Source: Rhodanobacter sp. AS-Z3 (lineage in GTDB: Bacteria > Pseudomonadota > Gammaproteobacteria > Xanthomonadales > Rhodanobacteraceae). From it: 64,000 nt of DNA. Positions within the stretch are counted from its first letter, which is position 1. The number at the start of each line of letters is the position of its first letter. The DNA lies in contig NZ_CP119392.1 in NCBI RefSeq assembly GCF_029224025.1, positions 2,007,001-2,071,000 on the forward strand, given 5' to 3'. This document shows, in pieces, positions 57,227-64,000 of this stretch. Made by a program: the position numbers and the translations under genes. Below the pieces are notes generated by a model. The model did not search any database. It had not been told where the DNA came from and saw only the letters and a program-made list of their open reading frames with translations.

Positions 57227-58966
57227 TTGCCAGCTGTTTACGATCTGCTGATTCAACGTGGCACCGTGTTCGACGGCACCGGTGCGCCGCCGCGCATCGC
57301 GGATGTCGGTGTGCGCGATGGTGCAGTGGTCACCATCAGCGAGGCGCCACTGGCGAGTGCCGAGGCGACGAAGGTGATCGATGCGAAGGGTCTGTGGGTG
57401 ACGCCGGGTTTCATCGACATCCACACCCATTACGACGCCGAACTGTTGCTGGCGCCGGGCTTGCAGGAGTCGGTGCGGCACGGCGTGACCACGTGCTTTG
57501 TCGGCAGTTGTTCGATCAGCATGATCTACAGCGATGCCGAAGACGCGTCGGATATTTTTACCCGCGTGGAGTCCATCCCGCGCGAGTATGTGCTGCCGGC
57601 ACTGCGCGAAAAGAAAGTCTGGAACGATGCGGCCGGCTATGTCGCGCATCTGCGCAGCCTGCCGCTGGGGCCGAACATCGCCAGCTATATGGGGCATTCG
57701 GATTTGCGTGCCGCCGCGATGGGGCTGGGGCGTTCAGTCGATCCGAAGGCGGTGCCCACCGAAACCGAGTTGCGCTGGATGGAACAGCAACTGGAGGACG
57801 GCATCGACCAGGGTCTGCTGGGCATGTCGGGCATGACCAATCCGTGGGACAAGGTGGATGGCGATCGTTTTCGTTCGTCCGCGTTGCCGTCGGTGTATGC
57901 GCGCTGGAGCGAGTATCGGCGTCTGCACAAGGTGCTGCGTCGGCGCGGCGCGATCCTGCAGTCCGCGCCGAATCTCAACAACCCGATCAACGCAGTCTTC
58001 TACCTGTTCACCTCGGCCAGTCTGGCGCTGCGGCGGCGGTTGAAGACTACGTTGATCACGCTGATGGATGTGAAGGCGAAGCCGCGGCTGGACATCGTGA
58101 TGGGCGGGGTTACGCGTTTCTTCAACGCGTGTCTTGGTGCGGCATTCCGCTGGCAGGCGCTGCCGCAACCGTTCCAGGTATATGCCGACGGCGTCGACTT
58201 CGTGATCTTCGAGGAGTTTCCTGCTGGTGAGGCGGCGCTGCATTTGAAGCGCGAATTCGATCGCCAGAAGTTGTTCGCCAGCCCCGATTACCGGGCGAAG
58301 TTCAAGACCGAGTATCAGCGCAAGTGGGGCGGGCGCGTGTGGCATCGTGACTTCGGCGATGCGCATGTCATCGACTGCCCCGAGCCGGCTTATGTCGGCA
58401 AGACCATCCGGCAGATTGCCGACCAGCGTGGTGCGCACGAGGTGGATACGTTTCTGGATCTGGTGATCGACTACGGCCCCAAGCTGCGCTGGTCCACCTT
58501 GATCGGCAATCACAATCCCAAACGCGTGGCGATCAACCTCAATCAGCCCTACGCGATCATGGGTTTCTCCGATGCGGGCGCGCACCTGCGCAATATGGCG
58601 TTCTACAACTTCGGTCTGGCGTTGCTGCAGCTTTCAGTGCAGGACGCGCCGGTGATGTCACCCCAGAAAGCGGTGTGGCGGCTGACCGGCGAGATAGCCG
58701 AATGGTTTGACGTGGATGCCGGCGTGCTCAAGCCCGGTGCACAGGCGGACATTGTGTTGCTTGATCCAGCGGCACTGAAACGCAGCAAGCTGGATCGCTA
58801 TGCCGAGGCACCGTTTGAAGCGATGGGTGGCTTGCAGCGCGTGGTCAACCGTAACGACGGTGTGATCAAGTGCACGCTGATTCGTGGTGAGGTGGCGTTC
58901 GAAAACGACAGGCCGTCAGCACGGCTGGGCAAGCAGGCGATGGGGCGTTTTCTGGCAAGGCGATAG
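57227..58966 (+). CDS. N-acyl-D-amino-acid deacylase family amidohydrolase
   Basis: 579 residues with a TTG start; GGGGG lies about 8 bases upstream and no ATG is available before conserved sequence YDLLIQRGTVFDGTGAPP. Metal motif DIHTHYDAELL (His66, His68), HGVTTCFVGSCSISMIY, and FSDAGAHLRNMAFYNFG near the C-terminus carry the D-aminoacylase pattern. Such enzymes hydrolyse N-acyl-D-amino acids or related amides in the cytoplasm; the substrate is unknown. The neighbouring AraC gene may respond to it. Confidence 0.87.
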   Translation: MPAVYDLLIQRGTVFDGTGAPPRIADVGVRDGAVVTISEAPLASAEATKVIDAKGLWVTPGFIDIHTHYDAELLLAPGLQESVRHGVTTCFVGSCSISMIYSDAEDASDIFTRVESIPREYVLPALREKKVWNDAAGYVAHLRSLPLGPNIASYMGHSDLRAAAMGLGRSVDPKAVPTETELRWMEQQLEDGIDQGLLGMSGMTNPWDKVDGDRFRSSALPSVYARWSEYRRLHKVLRRRGAILQSAPNLNNPINAVFYLFTSASLALRRRLKTTLITLMDVKAKPRLDIVMGGVTRFFNACLGAAFRWQALPQPFQVYADGVDFVIFEEFPAGEAALHLKREFDRQKLFASPDYRAKFKTEYQRKWGGRVWHRDFGDAHVIDCPEPAYVGKTIRQIADQRGAHEVDTFLDLVIDYGPKLRWSTLIGNHNPKRVAINLNQPYAIMGFSDAGAHLRNMAFYNFGLALLQLSVQDAPVMSPQKAVWRLTGEIAEWFDVDAGVLKPGAQADIVLLDPAALKRSKLDRYAEAPFEAMGGLQRVVNRNDGVIKCTLIRGEVAFENDRPSARLGKQAMGRFLARR

Positions 58967-59002
58967 TGCGACAAAGTCGTGTCTTGGCTCGGAGGTATAC
59001 AA

Positions 59003-59036
59003 CGAAAAGGGCAGCCAAATGGCTGCCCTTTTTTCG
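59003..59036. terminator. bidirectional terminator between amidohydrolase and M28 peptidase genes
   Basis: AAAAGGGCAGCC and GGCTGCCCTTTT around an AAAT loop, with TTTTTT on the plus side and CGTT after the A-run complement on the minus side. Serves both convergent genes. Confidence 0.92.
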
Positions 59037-59052
59037 TCAGCCTGTTTGAAGG

Positions 59053-61362
59053 CTACGACGCCTTGTTCAACATGGCCGTCAGCTGGTCGAGTTGCGCGCA
59101 GTAGCCGTCGATCACCTTCGCGGTGATCACCGCATAGCGGTTGGCTTCGTTCCAGCGGCGCGCTTCCAGTGCTTCGCGCACGCCGGGCACCGTCTTGACG
59201 CCGTAACCGGTGAGCATGCCTGGCGCATAGATGAAGTGCTTGAACCACGGCCGGTCGGGCAGGCCGGCGGCATCCGTCAGCGCCTGTTCCATGCGGCCCA
59301 TTTGCCGGTTCAACTTCAACTGTTGAGCGGCGGACAGATCGAAGCCACTGGCAGCGCGTTTTGCATAGGCGGTCTGGAAGGCTTCGGCGCTTTGCTTGAG
59401 CTTGGCCGCCGCCTGATCCAGCGGCGCCAGATCAATGGCCGGCATGTCCGAGTCGCGTGCCGGCGGTGCCAGGGGGCGGGTCGGATCGACGGTGAGCGCG
59501 AATGCATGCTGATCCAGCAGACGGTGTTGCTCGTCGGTGGCCTTGCGTGTGTTGTCGACCAGCGTGTGGAGTTCGCCGACATAGCGGTCGAGCGTGCTGC
59601 TGAAATCGCCGAAGCGCATAGGCAACACGTTGGCGTCGGCCATGCGCAGCGCAATGTGGCCTGCGACTTTGGACAGAGTCACGCCGTATTCGAAGGTCGG
59701 ATCACCAAAGCGGATGTAGTGATCAAACGAGTCGTAGCGTGAGTGGTAGATGCCGTTGTTGTCGTCCTCGCCGCCGAAGCCGAGGTCGAGCGAGGCGATG
59801 CCCAGATGTTCGAGGAAGGCGCTGTAGTCGGAGCCCGAGCCCAGCGCTTCAATCGGCAGGTCACCGCCGCCCGCGACAAGCTTGGCAGACTCCTTGGCTT
59901 CAGGGTTGCCGTTCTTGTCATTGCCATCCACCAGCATTTTGGCGCGCACGCGCGCGCCGACGCTGACGTGGGTTTCCGGATCGATCACGCCATCGGCCAC
60001 CTGGTTGACCAGATGTTGCATCGAATGGCTGCCACCCGCGCCGAGGAAACCGCGCCCGTTGGTATCGGAATTGATGTACAGCACGGCCTTGGCCTGCAGC
60101 TCTTTGGCGTGGGTTTCGGCCCATTCGGTGGAGCCGAGCAGGCCGGGTTCCTCGCCATCCCAGCTCGCATAAACCAGGGTGCGTTGCGGCCGCCAGCCCT
60201 GCTTGAGCAGGCTGCCGATGGCTTTGGCTTCGTCCAGCAAGGCGACGTTGCCCGCCAGCGGATCCCACGCGCCGAACACCCAGCCGTCGTGATGGTTGCC
60301 GCGGATGATCCACTGGTCCGGCGCGGTGGCGCCCTTGATCATCGCAATCACGTCGTAAACCGGCTTGCGGCTCCAGTCCGACAGCACGGTCATGTGTGCC
60401 TTGGCCGAGCTTGGGCCGATGTGATACGTCAGCGGCAGCGAACCGCGCCAGCTCGGCGGAGCCACGGGGCCGGTGAGTGATTGCAGCAGCGGTGTGGCAT
60501 CGGCGTAGGAAATCGGTAGCACCGGGATTTTCAGGATGGTTTTTGCATCCTTGATCGCCAGTCGCTTCGCCCCGGGAGTGGAGCCGATGCCGGGGGTGAG
60601 CGGGTCGCCGGGGTATTGCTGCATGTCAGCGACCGAACCGCGCTGCACGCCATCCGCCGGACGCCAGCCGCCCTCGGGGTAGGTGTCGCCCCGTGCATAT
60701 CCGTCGTCATGCGGGTCGGAGTAGATCAGGCAGCCGACTGCGCCGTGCTCTTGCGCCAGCTTCGGCTTCAGGCCACGCCAGCCGCCGCCGTAGCGGGTGA
60801 TGACGATCTTGCCGCGCACGTCGATGCCGCGGCGGGCCAGCTCCGTGTAGTCGTCCGGCATGCCGTGGTTGACGTAGACCAGCTCGGCGCTGATGTCGCC
60901 ATCGCCGCCGTAGACGTTGTACGGCGGCAATACGCCCGGCAGGCCGGAAGTTGCATCGCCGGCGACTGCAGGCTCATGCAGCTTGGCCGTGAAGGGATGT
61001 GGGCCAAGCAGTTCGAGTGCGACCTTTTTCGGCGTGGGATAGAGCACGTCGAACGTTTCGATACGTGCATCCCAGCCCCATGCACGGAACTTCTTCAGCA
61101 TGAATTCCGCGTTGGCCTTGTCGTGCGGTGAGCCGACCTGGTTCGGCTCGGACGACATCTGTTTCATCCATGCACGCTGATCGGCCGGGCTGAGCTGGGC
61201 GTCGAAGCGTTGCTCCAGGCTGAGCTGGGCGGCAGCACTGGCGGGCGTGAAGCCCAGCATGGCGGCCTGCTGGTCTGCGGCGACATCGCTGCCGGTGGCG
61301 CCAGCACACGTGCCCAGCATGCAGGTCAGGATCAGCAGTGGGCGGAATTTCTTCACAGACAT
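59053..61362 (-). CDS. M28 peptidase, PSMA / glutamate carboxypeptidase II type
   Basis: 769 residues from the ATG at 61360-61362. Exported: hydrophobic PLLILTCMLGTCAGATGS at the N-terminus. Architecture in order: PA domain, di-zinc M28 core and TFR-like dimerisation domain. Zinc residues appear in NHHDGWVFGAWDPLAG, SWDGEEPGLLGS (catalytic Glu pair), INSDTNGRG and YHSRYDSFDHY. Eukaryotic relatives remove C-terminal glutamate from peptides or folates; here a periplasmic peptide carboxypeptidase role is likely. Convergent with the amidohydrolase gene. Confidence 0.92.
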   Translation of the reverse strand: MSVKKFRPLLILTCMLGTCAGATGSDVAADQQAAMLGFTPASAAAQLSLEQRFDAQLSPADQRAWMKQMSSEPNQVGSPHDKANAEFMLKKFRAWGWDARIETFDVLYPTPKKVALELLGPHPFTAKLHEPAVAGDATSGLPGVLPPYNVYGGDGDISAELVYVNHGMPDDYTELARRGIDVRGKIVITRYGGGWRGLKPKLAQEHGAVGCLIYSDPHDDGYARGDTYPEGGWRPADGVQRGSVADMQQYPGDPLTPGIGSTPGAKRLAIKDAKTILKIPVLPISYADATPLLQSLTGPVAPPSWRGSLPLTYHIGPSSAKAHMTVLSDWSRKPVYDVIAMIKGATAPDQWIIRGNHHDGWVFGAWDPLAGNVALLDEAKAIGSLLKQGWRPQRTLVYASWDGEEPGLLGSTEWAETHAKELQAKAVLYINSDTNGRGFLGAGGSHSMQHLVNQVADGVIDPETHVSVGARVRAKMLVDGNDKNGNPEAKESAKLVAGGGDLPIEALGSGSDYSAFLEHLGIASLDLGFGGEDDNNGIYHSRYDSFDHYIRFGDPTFEYGVTLSKVAGHIALRMADANVLPMRFGDFSSTLDRYVGELHTLVDNTRKATDEQHRLLDQHAFALTVDPTRPLAPPARDSDMPAIDLAPLDQAAAKLKQSAEAFQTAYAKRAASGFDLSAAQQLKLNRQMGRMEQALTDAAGLPDRPWFKHFIYAPGMLTGYGVKTVPGVREALEARRWNEANRYAVITAKVIDGYCAQLDQLTAMLNKAS

Positions 61363-61577
61363 GGGCCAGCTCCGTTCGAGGAATCGCGGATGGATTGAAG
61401 TACGTCGGGTGATGCCCGCATGGCGCCAAGGCAAACCAGGGTCTGCGGGATACGATAGGTTTTACGCTTTTTCCGGTTCGGCAGGAAGTTCCAGTGGTGC
61501 TGGTTACGGCGTCGGATAACCGGGCCGTCACTTCGGTACTGGGGCAGCACGGCAAACCTGAGCTTGGGAAATCGCGC

Positions 61578-62591
61578 TCATGCTTCTGCGGCAACGCGCA
61601 GCACCAACTTGCCGCGATGACTTCCGTCAAACAAGCGATTGAGCACGACCGGCGCATTTTCCAGACCTTCGGCCACCGTCTCTTCGGTCTTCAGTTGGCC
61701 CGCGCGAATCCATCCGGCGATGGCGCCCACGGCTTCTTTTGTCCTGGTGTAGTCCAGTACCAGAAAGCCGCGCAGGGTGAGGCGCTTCATGATGAACGGG
61801 CTGAAGTCGTCGCTGGGGCGTTCGCCGCTGTTGTAGCCAGAGATCATGCCGCACAGTGCCACCCGCCCACCGATGACCATGCGTGACAGCACTGCACGCA
61901 TCACTTCGCCACCGACGTTTTCGAAATTCACGTGGACGCCGTCGGGGGTGGCCGCCTTGAGTTGCTGCTTGAAGTCTTCGGCCTTGTAATCGACGGCGGC
62001 ATCGAAGCCGAGTTCGTCAACGAGGTATCGGCACTTGTCCGCGCCGCCGGCAATGCCGACCACGCGCGCGCCCATGATCTTGCCGATCTGGCCGGCGATG
62101 GAACCGACTGAGCCGGCGGCAGCGGAAATCACCAGGGTTTCGCCGGCATGTACCGGCGCGATGTCGGTGAGGCCGTAGTAGGCGGTGACGCCGCTCATGC
62201 CGCAGGCGCCGAGCAGGGTGGGCAACGGGATGCCGGGATCGGCGGGCAGGCGCACGTAGCCCTTCGCGTCTTCGTGCAGCACCAGATAGTCCTGCCAACC
62301 GGTGACACCCTGGACCAGATCGCCTTCGGCGTAATGCGAGGAGCGCGAGGCCACCACGCGACCCAGTCCGAGCGCGCGCATCACCTCGCCGATCGCCACC
62401 GGCGGCAGGTATTGCGGGATGTCGCGCATCCAGATGCGGTTGGTTGGGTCCATCGAGAGATACAGCACGCGGATCAGCACCTCGCCGTCCTTCAGTTCGG
62501 GCACGGCCTGCTCGACGAGGTCGAAGTTGTCGCGCGAGACCAGACCTTCGGGACGGCTTTTCAGGCGCAACTGACGATTGACGTGGGACAT
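61578..62591 (-). CDS. NADP-dependent MDR oxidoreductase (YncB/CurA-like)
   Basis: 337 residues from the ATG at 62589-62591. Zinc-independent medium-chain reductase: QLRLKSRPEGLVSRDNFDLV, YLSMDPTNRIWM, LVISAAAGSVGSIAGQIGK (NADP loop), CRYLVDELGFDAAVDYK, VNFENVGGEVMRAVL and ALCGMISGYN are the family pattern of alkenal/curcumin reductases. Downstream of, and on the same strand as, two SDR genes, suggesting one catabolic unit. Confidence 0.92.
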   Translation of the reverse strand: MSHVNRQLRLKSRPEGLVSRDNFDLVEQAVPELKDGEVLIRVLYLSMDPTNRIWMRDIPQYLPPVAIGEVMRALGLGRVVASRSSHYAEGDLVQGVTGWQDYLVLHEDAKGYVRLPADPGIPLPTLLGACGMSGVTAYYGLTDIAPVHAGETLVISAAAGSVGSIAGQIGKIMGARVVGIAGGADKCRYLVDELGFDAAVDYKAEDFKQQLKAATPDGVHVNFENVGGEVMRAVLSRMVIGGRVALCGMISGYNSGERPSDDFSPFIMKRLTLRGFLVLDYTRTKEAVGAIAGWIRAGQLKTEETVAEGLENAPVVLNRLFDGSHRGKLVLRVAAEA

Positions 62592-62631
62592 GGGATTCAC
62601 CGTGATGCGGGAAGGGGAGTGGTTGCTTTGA

Positions 62632-63420
62632 CTATACGGCGCAGGCGCCACCGTCGATCACCATTTCGGCGGCGGTGACGTAGCGGCTTTCGTCGGAGGC
62701 CAGGTAAAGCACGGCATACGCCACGTCGTCCGGCTCACCGAGCCGACGCATGGGAATGCCGTGGGTGAGTTTGCGGGTGGCTTCTTCCTCGCCCAACGCG
62801 TCGAAGAACGGTGCCACGATGCCGGTGCGGATGAAGGCCGGATGGATCGAGTTGCAGCGCACGTCGACCTTTTGCCGCGTGCAGTCGATCGCCACGGATT
62901 TCGTCAGCATCGCCACCGCTGCCTTGGACGTGTTGTACGCGGTGTAGTCGGGACCGGCCTTGAACGCCGCCAGCGAGGAGATGTTGATGATCGACGCCGG
63001 CTGCTGCGCGCGCAGGTGCGGTAACGCATGTTTGCAGCCAAGCATGATGCTCTCGACGTTGACGCTCATCACCCGCCGCCACTCTTTCAGTTCGATCTGC
63101 TCGACCGTGCCGAGCGAGCCGATGCCGGCATTGTTGACCAGCACGGAAAGACCGCCCATCGACGCGACCGCTTCGGTGAGCAGCGCCTGCCAGCGATCTT
63201 CGTCACGCACATCCTGGGCGGCGCACCATGCGACCTGCTCGCCACGCTCACGGTTGATCTCGTCAGCCACGATGCTTACGCCGGCTTCGTCGATATCGGT
63301 CAGAAACACCTTCGCGCCGTGGCGCGCGAGCATGCGTGCGATCGCCGCGCCGAGTCCGCCGGCCGCGCCGGTGACGAAGGCGTGCTTGCCGGCAACACGC
63401 CGCGCGGAAGGTTCGCTCAT
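62632..63420 (-). CDS. SDR family oxidoreductase
   Basis: 262 residues. HAFVTGAAGGLGAAIARMLA (cofactor loop), FLTDIDEAG (Asp after strand 2 favours NAD), LVNNAGIGSLG, catalytic Ser in INISSLAAF and Tyr-x-x-x-Lys in YTAYNTSKAAV, and a C-terminal MVIDGGACAV. Classical SDR. Lies 40 nt upstream of the MDR gene and 57 nt after the partial SDR. Substrate not evident. Confidence 0.92.
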   Translation of the reverse strand: MSEPSARRVAGKHAFVTGAAGGLGAAIARMLARHGAKVFLTDIDEAGVSIVADEINRERGEQVAWCAAQDVRDEDRWQALLTEAVASMGGLSVLVNNAGIGSLGTVEQIELKEWRRVMSVNVESIMLGCKHALPHLRAQQPASIINISSLAAFKAGPDYTAYNTSKAAVAMLTKSVAIDCTRQKVDVRCNSIHPAFIRTGIVAPFFDALGEEEATRKLTHGIPMRRLGEPDDVAYAVLYLASDESRYVTAAEMVIDGGACAV

Positions 63421-63477
63421 GGTTGATTCCTGTCGATGTTGATGAGAATTAAATCGCTGAGCATGGTGTCGCTCAGA

Positions 63478-64000
63478 TCAGACACAGAGGTAGCCGCCAT
63501 CGACGTTCAGCACCGCGCCGGTCGTATACGACGACGCATCGGAGGCGAGATAAAGTGCCGCGCCAGCCATCTCCGACGGCTGCGCCACGCGGCGCATCGG
63601 CACGTGGGCCAGCGCCTGTTTGAGGATCGCCGGTGTGTTCACCAGTACCGAGGCGAACTTGGTGTCGGTAAGTCCGGGCAACAAGGCGTTGCAACGCACG
63701 CCGGCCGCCGCGCATTCCACCGCAAACGCCTTGGTCATCGAGATCACCGCGGCCTTGGTGATCGAGTAGATACCCTGCTGGAAACCGGGCACCACGCCGT
63801 TGACCGAAGCCACATTGACGATCGCGCCGCCGCCACTGGCGGCCATCAGCTTGGCGCCGTGGGTCGACATGTAGAAATAGCCGCGGATGTTGACGTCGAC
63901 GGTCTTCTGGAAGATGGCCGGATCGGTGTCGAGGATGCTGCCGAAGTACGGGTTGGTGGCCGCGTTGTTGACCAGGATGTCGAGCCGCCCGTGTTGCTGC
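63478..64000 (-). CDS. SDR family oxidoreductase (5' end beyond window)
   Basis: The C-terminal 173 residues of a second classical SDR; the frame is open to the window edge, so the start is missing. Visible: LDILVNNAATNPYFG, IVNVASVNGV (Ser), YSITKAAVISMTKAF (Tyr-x-x-x-Lys), and the C-terminal LNVDGGYLCV. It differs clearly from the neighbouring SDR, so this is not a recent duplication. Confidence 0.9.
   Translation of the reverse strand, partial: QQHGRLDILVNNAATNPYFGSILDTDPAIFQKTVDVNIRGYFYMSTHGAKLMAASGGGAIVNVASVNGVVPGFQQGIYSITKAAVISMTKAFAVECAAAGVRCNALLPGLTDTKFASVLVNTPAILKQALAHVPMRRVAQPSEMAGAALYLASDASSYTTGAVLNVDGGYLCV

Overview
The window is a GC-rich (about 64 percent by eye) chromosomal segment of a gammaproteobacterium. 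The gene set and order point to the Xanthomonadales, most likely Rhodanobacteraceae (Rhodanobacter/Dyella-like): asd-fimV-truA-trpF / trpI / trpB-trpA-accD, a TrpR-like YerC gene fused by overlap to a complete hisGDCBHAF-IE operon, divergent metG and mrp, and a zur/CDF zinc module. This taxonomic call is inference. I saw no rRNA, tRNA, IS element, phage or CRISPR array, so this is mostly core genome with a few accessory patches.

Layout. 1-6.6 kb (minus): an AsmA-family gene cut by the window edge, a long periplasmic cyclophilin, then a tightly overlapping four-gene cassette DUF3348 - DUF802 - OmpA/MotB-like - DUF2894 that looks like an uncharacterised ion-driven membrane motor. 6.7-8 kb: PadR repressor plus HAAS-domain membrane protein. 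8-11 kb: secreted DUF1501/DUF1800 pair. 11-19.7 kb: methyltransferase, rsxB-like ferredoxin + nth, metG, DUF2147, mrp, FMN reductase, dcd. 19.8-28 kb: lipoprotein, HIT and dienelactone hydrolases, rimO, DUF3025, greB, DUF853 ATPase, a LysM lytic transglycosylase. 28-34 kb: psd, prmB, GNAT, aroC, a 2-hydroxyacid dehydrogenase, asd. 34-42.3 kb: fimV, truA, the trpF and trpB/trpA parts of tryptophan synthesis with a divergent TrpI-type activator, accD. 42.3-43 kb: a 640-nt non-coding stretch with three 46-bp repeats rich in DnaA-box-like sequence. 43-48 kb: small secreted and outer-membrane proteins, gltX, then zur, a Zur-box-controlled MerC-domain gene and a zinc CDF exporter, and ribosomal protein THX. 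48.4-55.8 kb: YerC plus the complete histidine operon. 56-64 kb: AraC regulator divergent from a D-aminoacylase-type amidohydrolase, a PSMA-like M28 peptidase, an MDR reductase and two SDR dehydrogenases (the last one cut by the edge).

How the genes work together. Many operons use 4-nt ATGA stop/start overlaps (padR-HAAS, rsxB-nth, mrp-reductase, truA-trpF, yerC-hisG-hisD-hisC-hisB, hisH-hisA). The strongest leads are the motor-like cassette (2525-6590), the trpB-trpA junction, where a 133-bp insertion is bridged by two mini-ORFs through three consecutive ATGA overlaps (40491-40627), the DnaA-box repeat cluster after accD, and a near-consensus Zur operator at 46487-46503. Functions were assigned by reading the sequence; no database search was possible.
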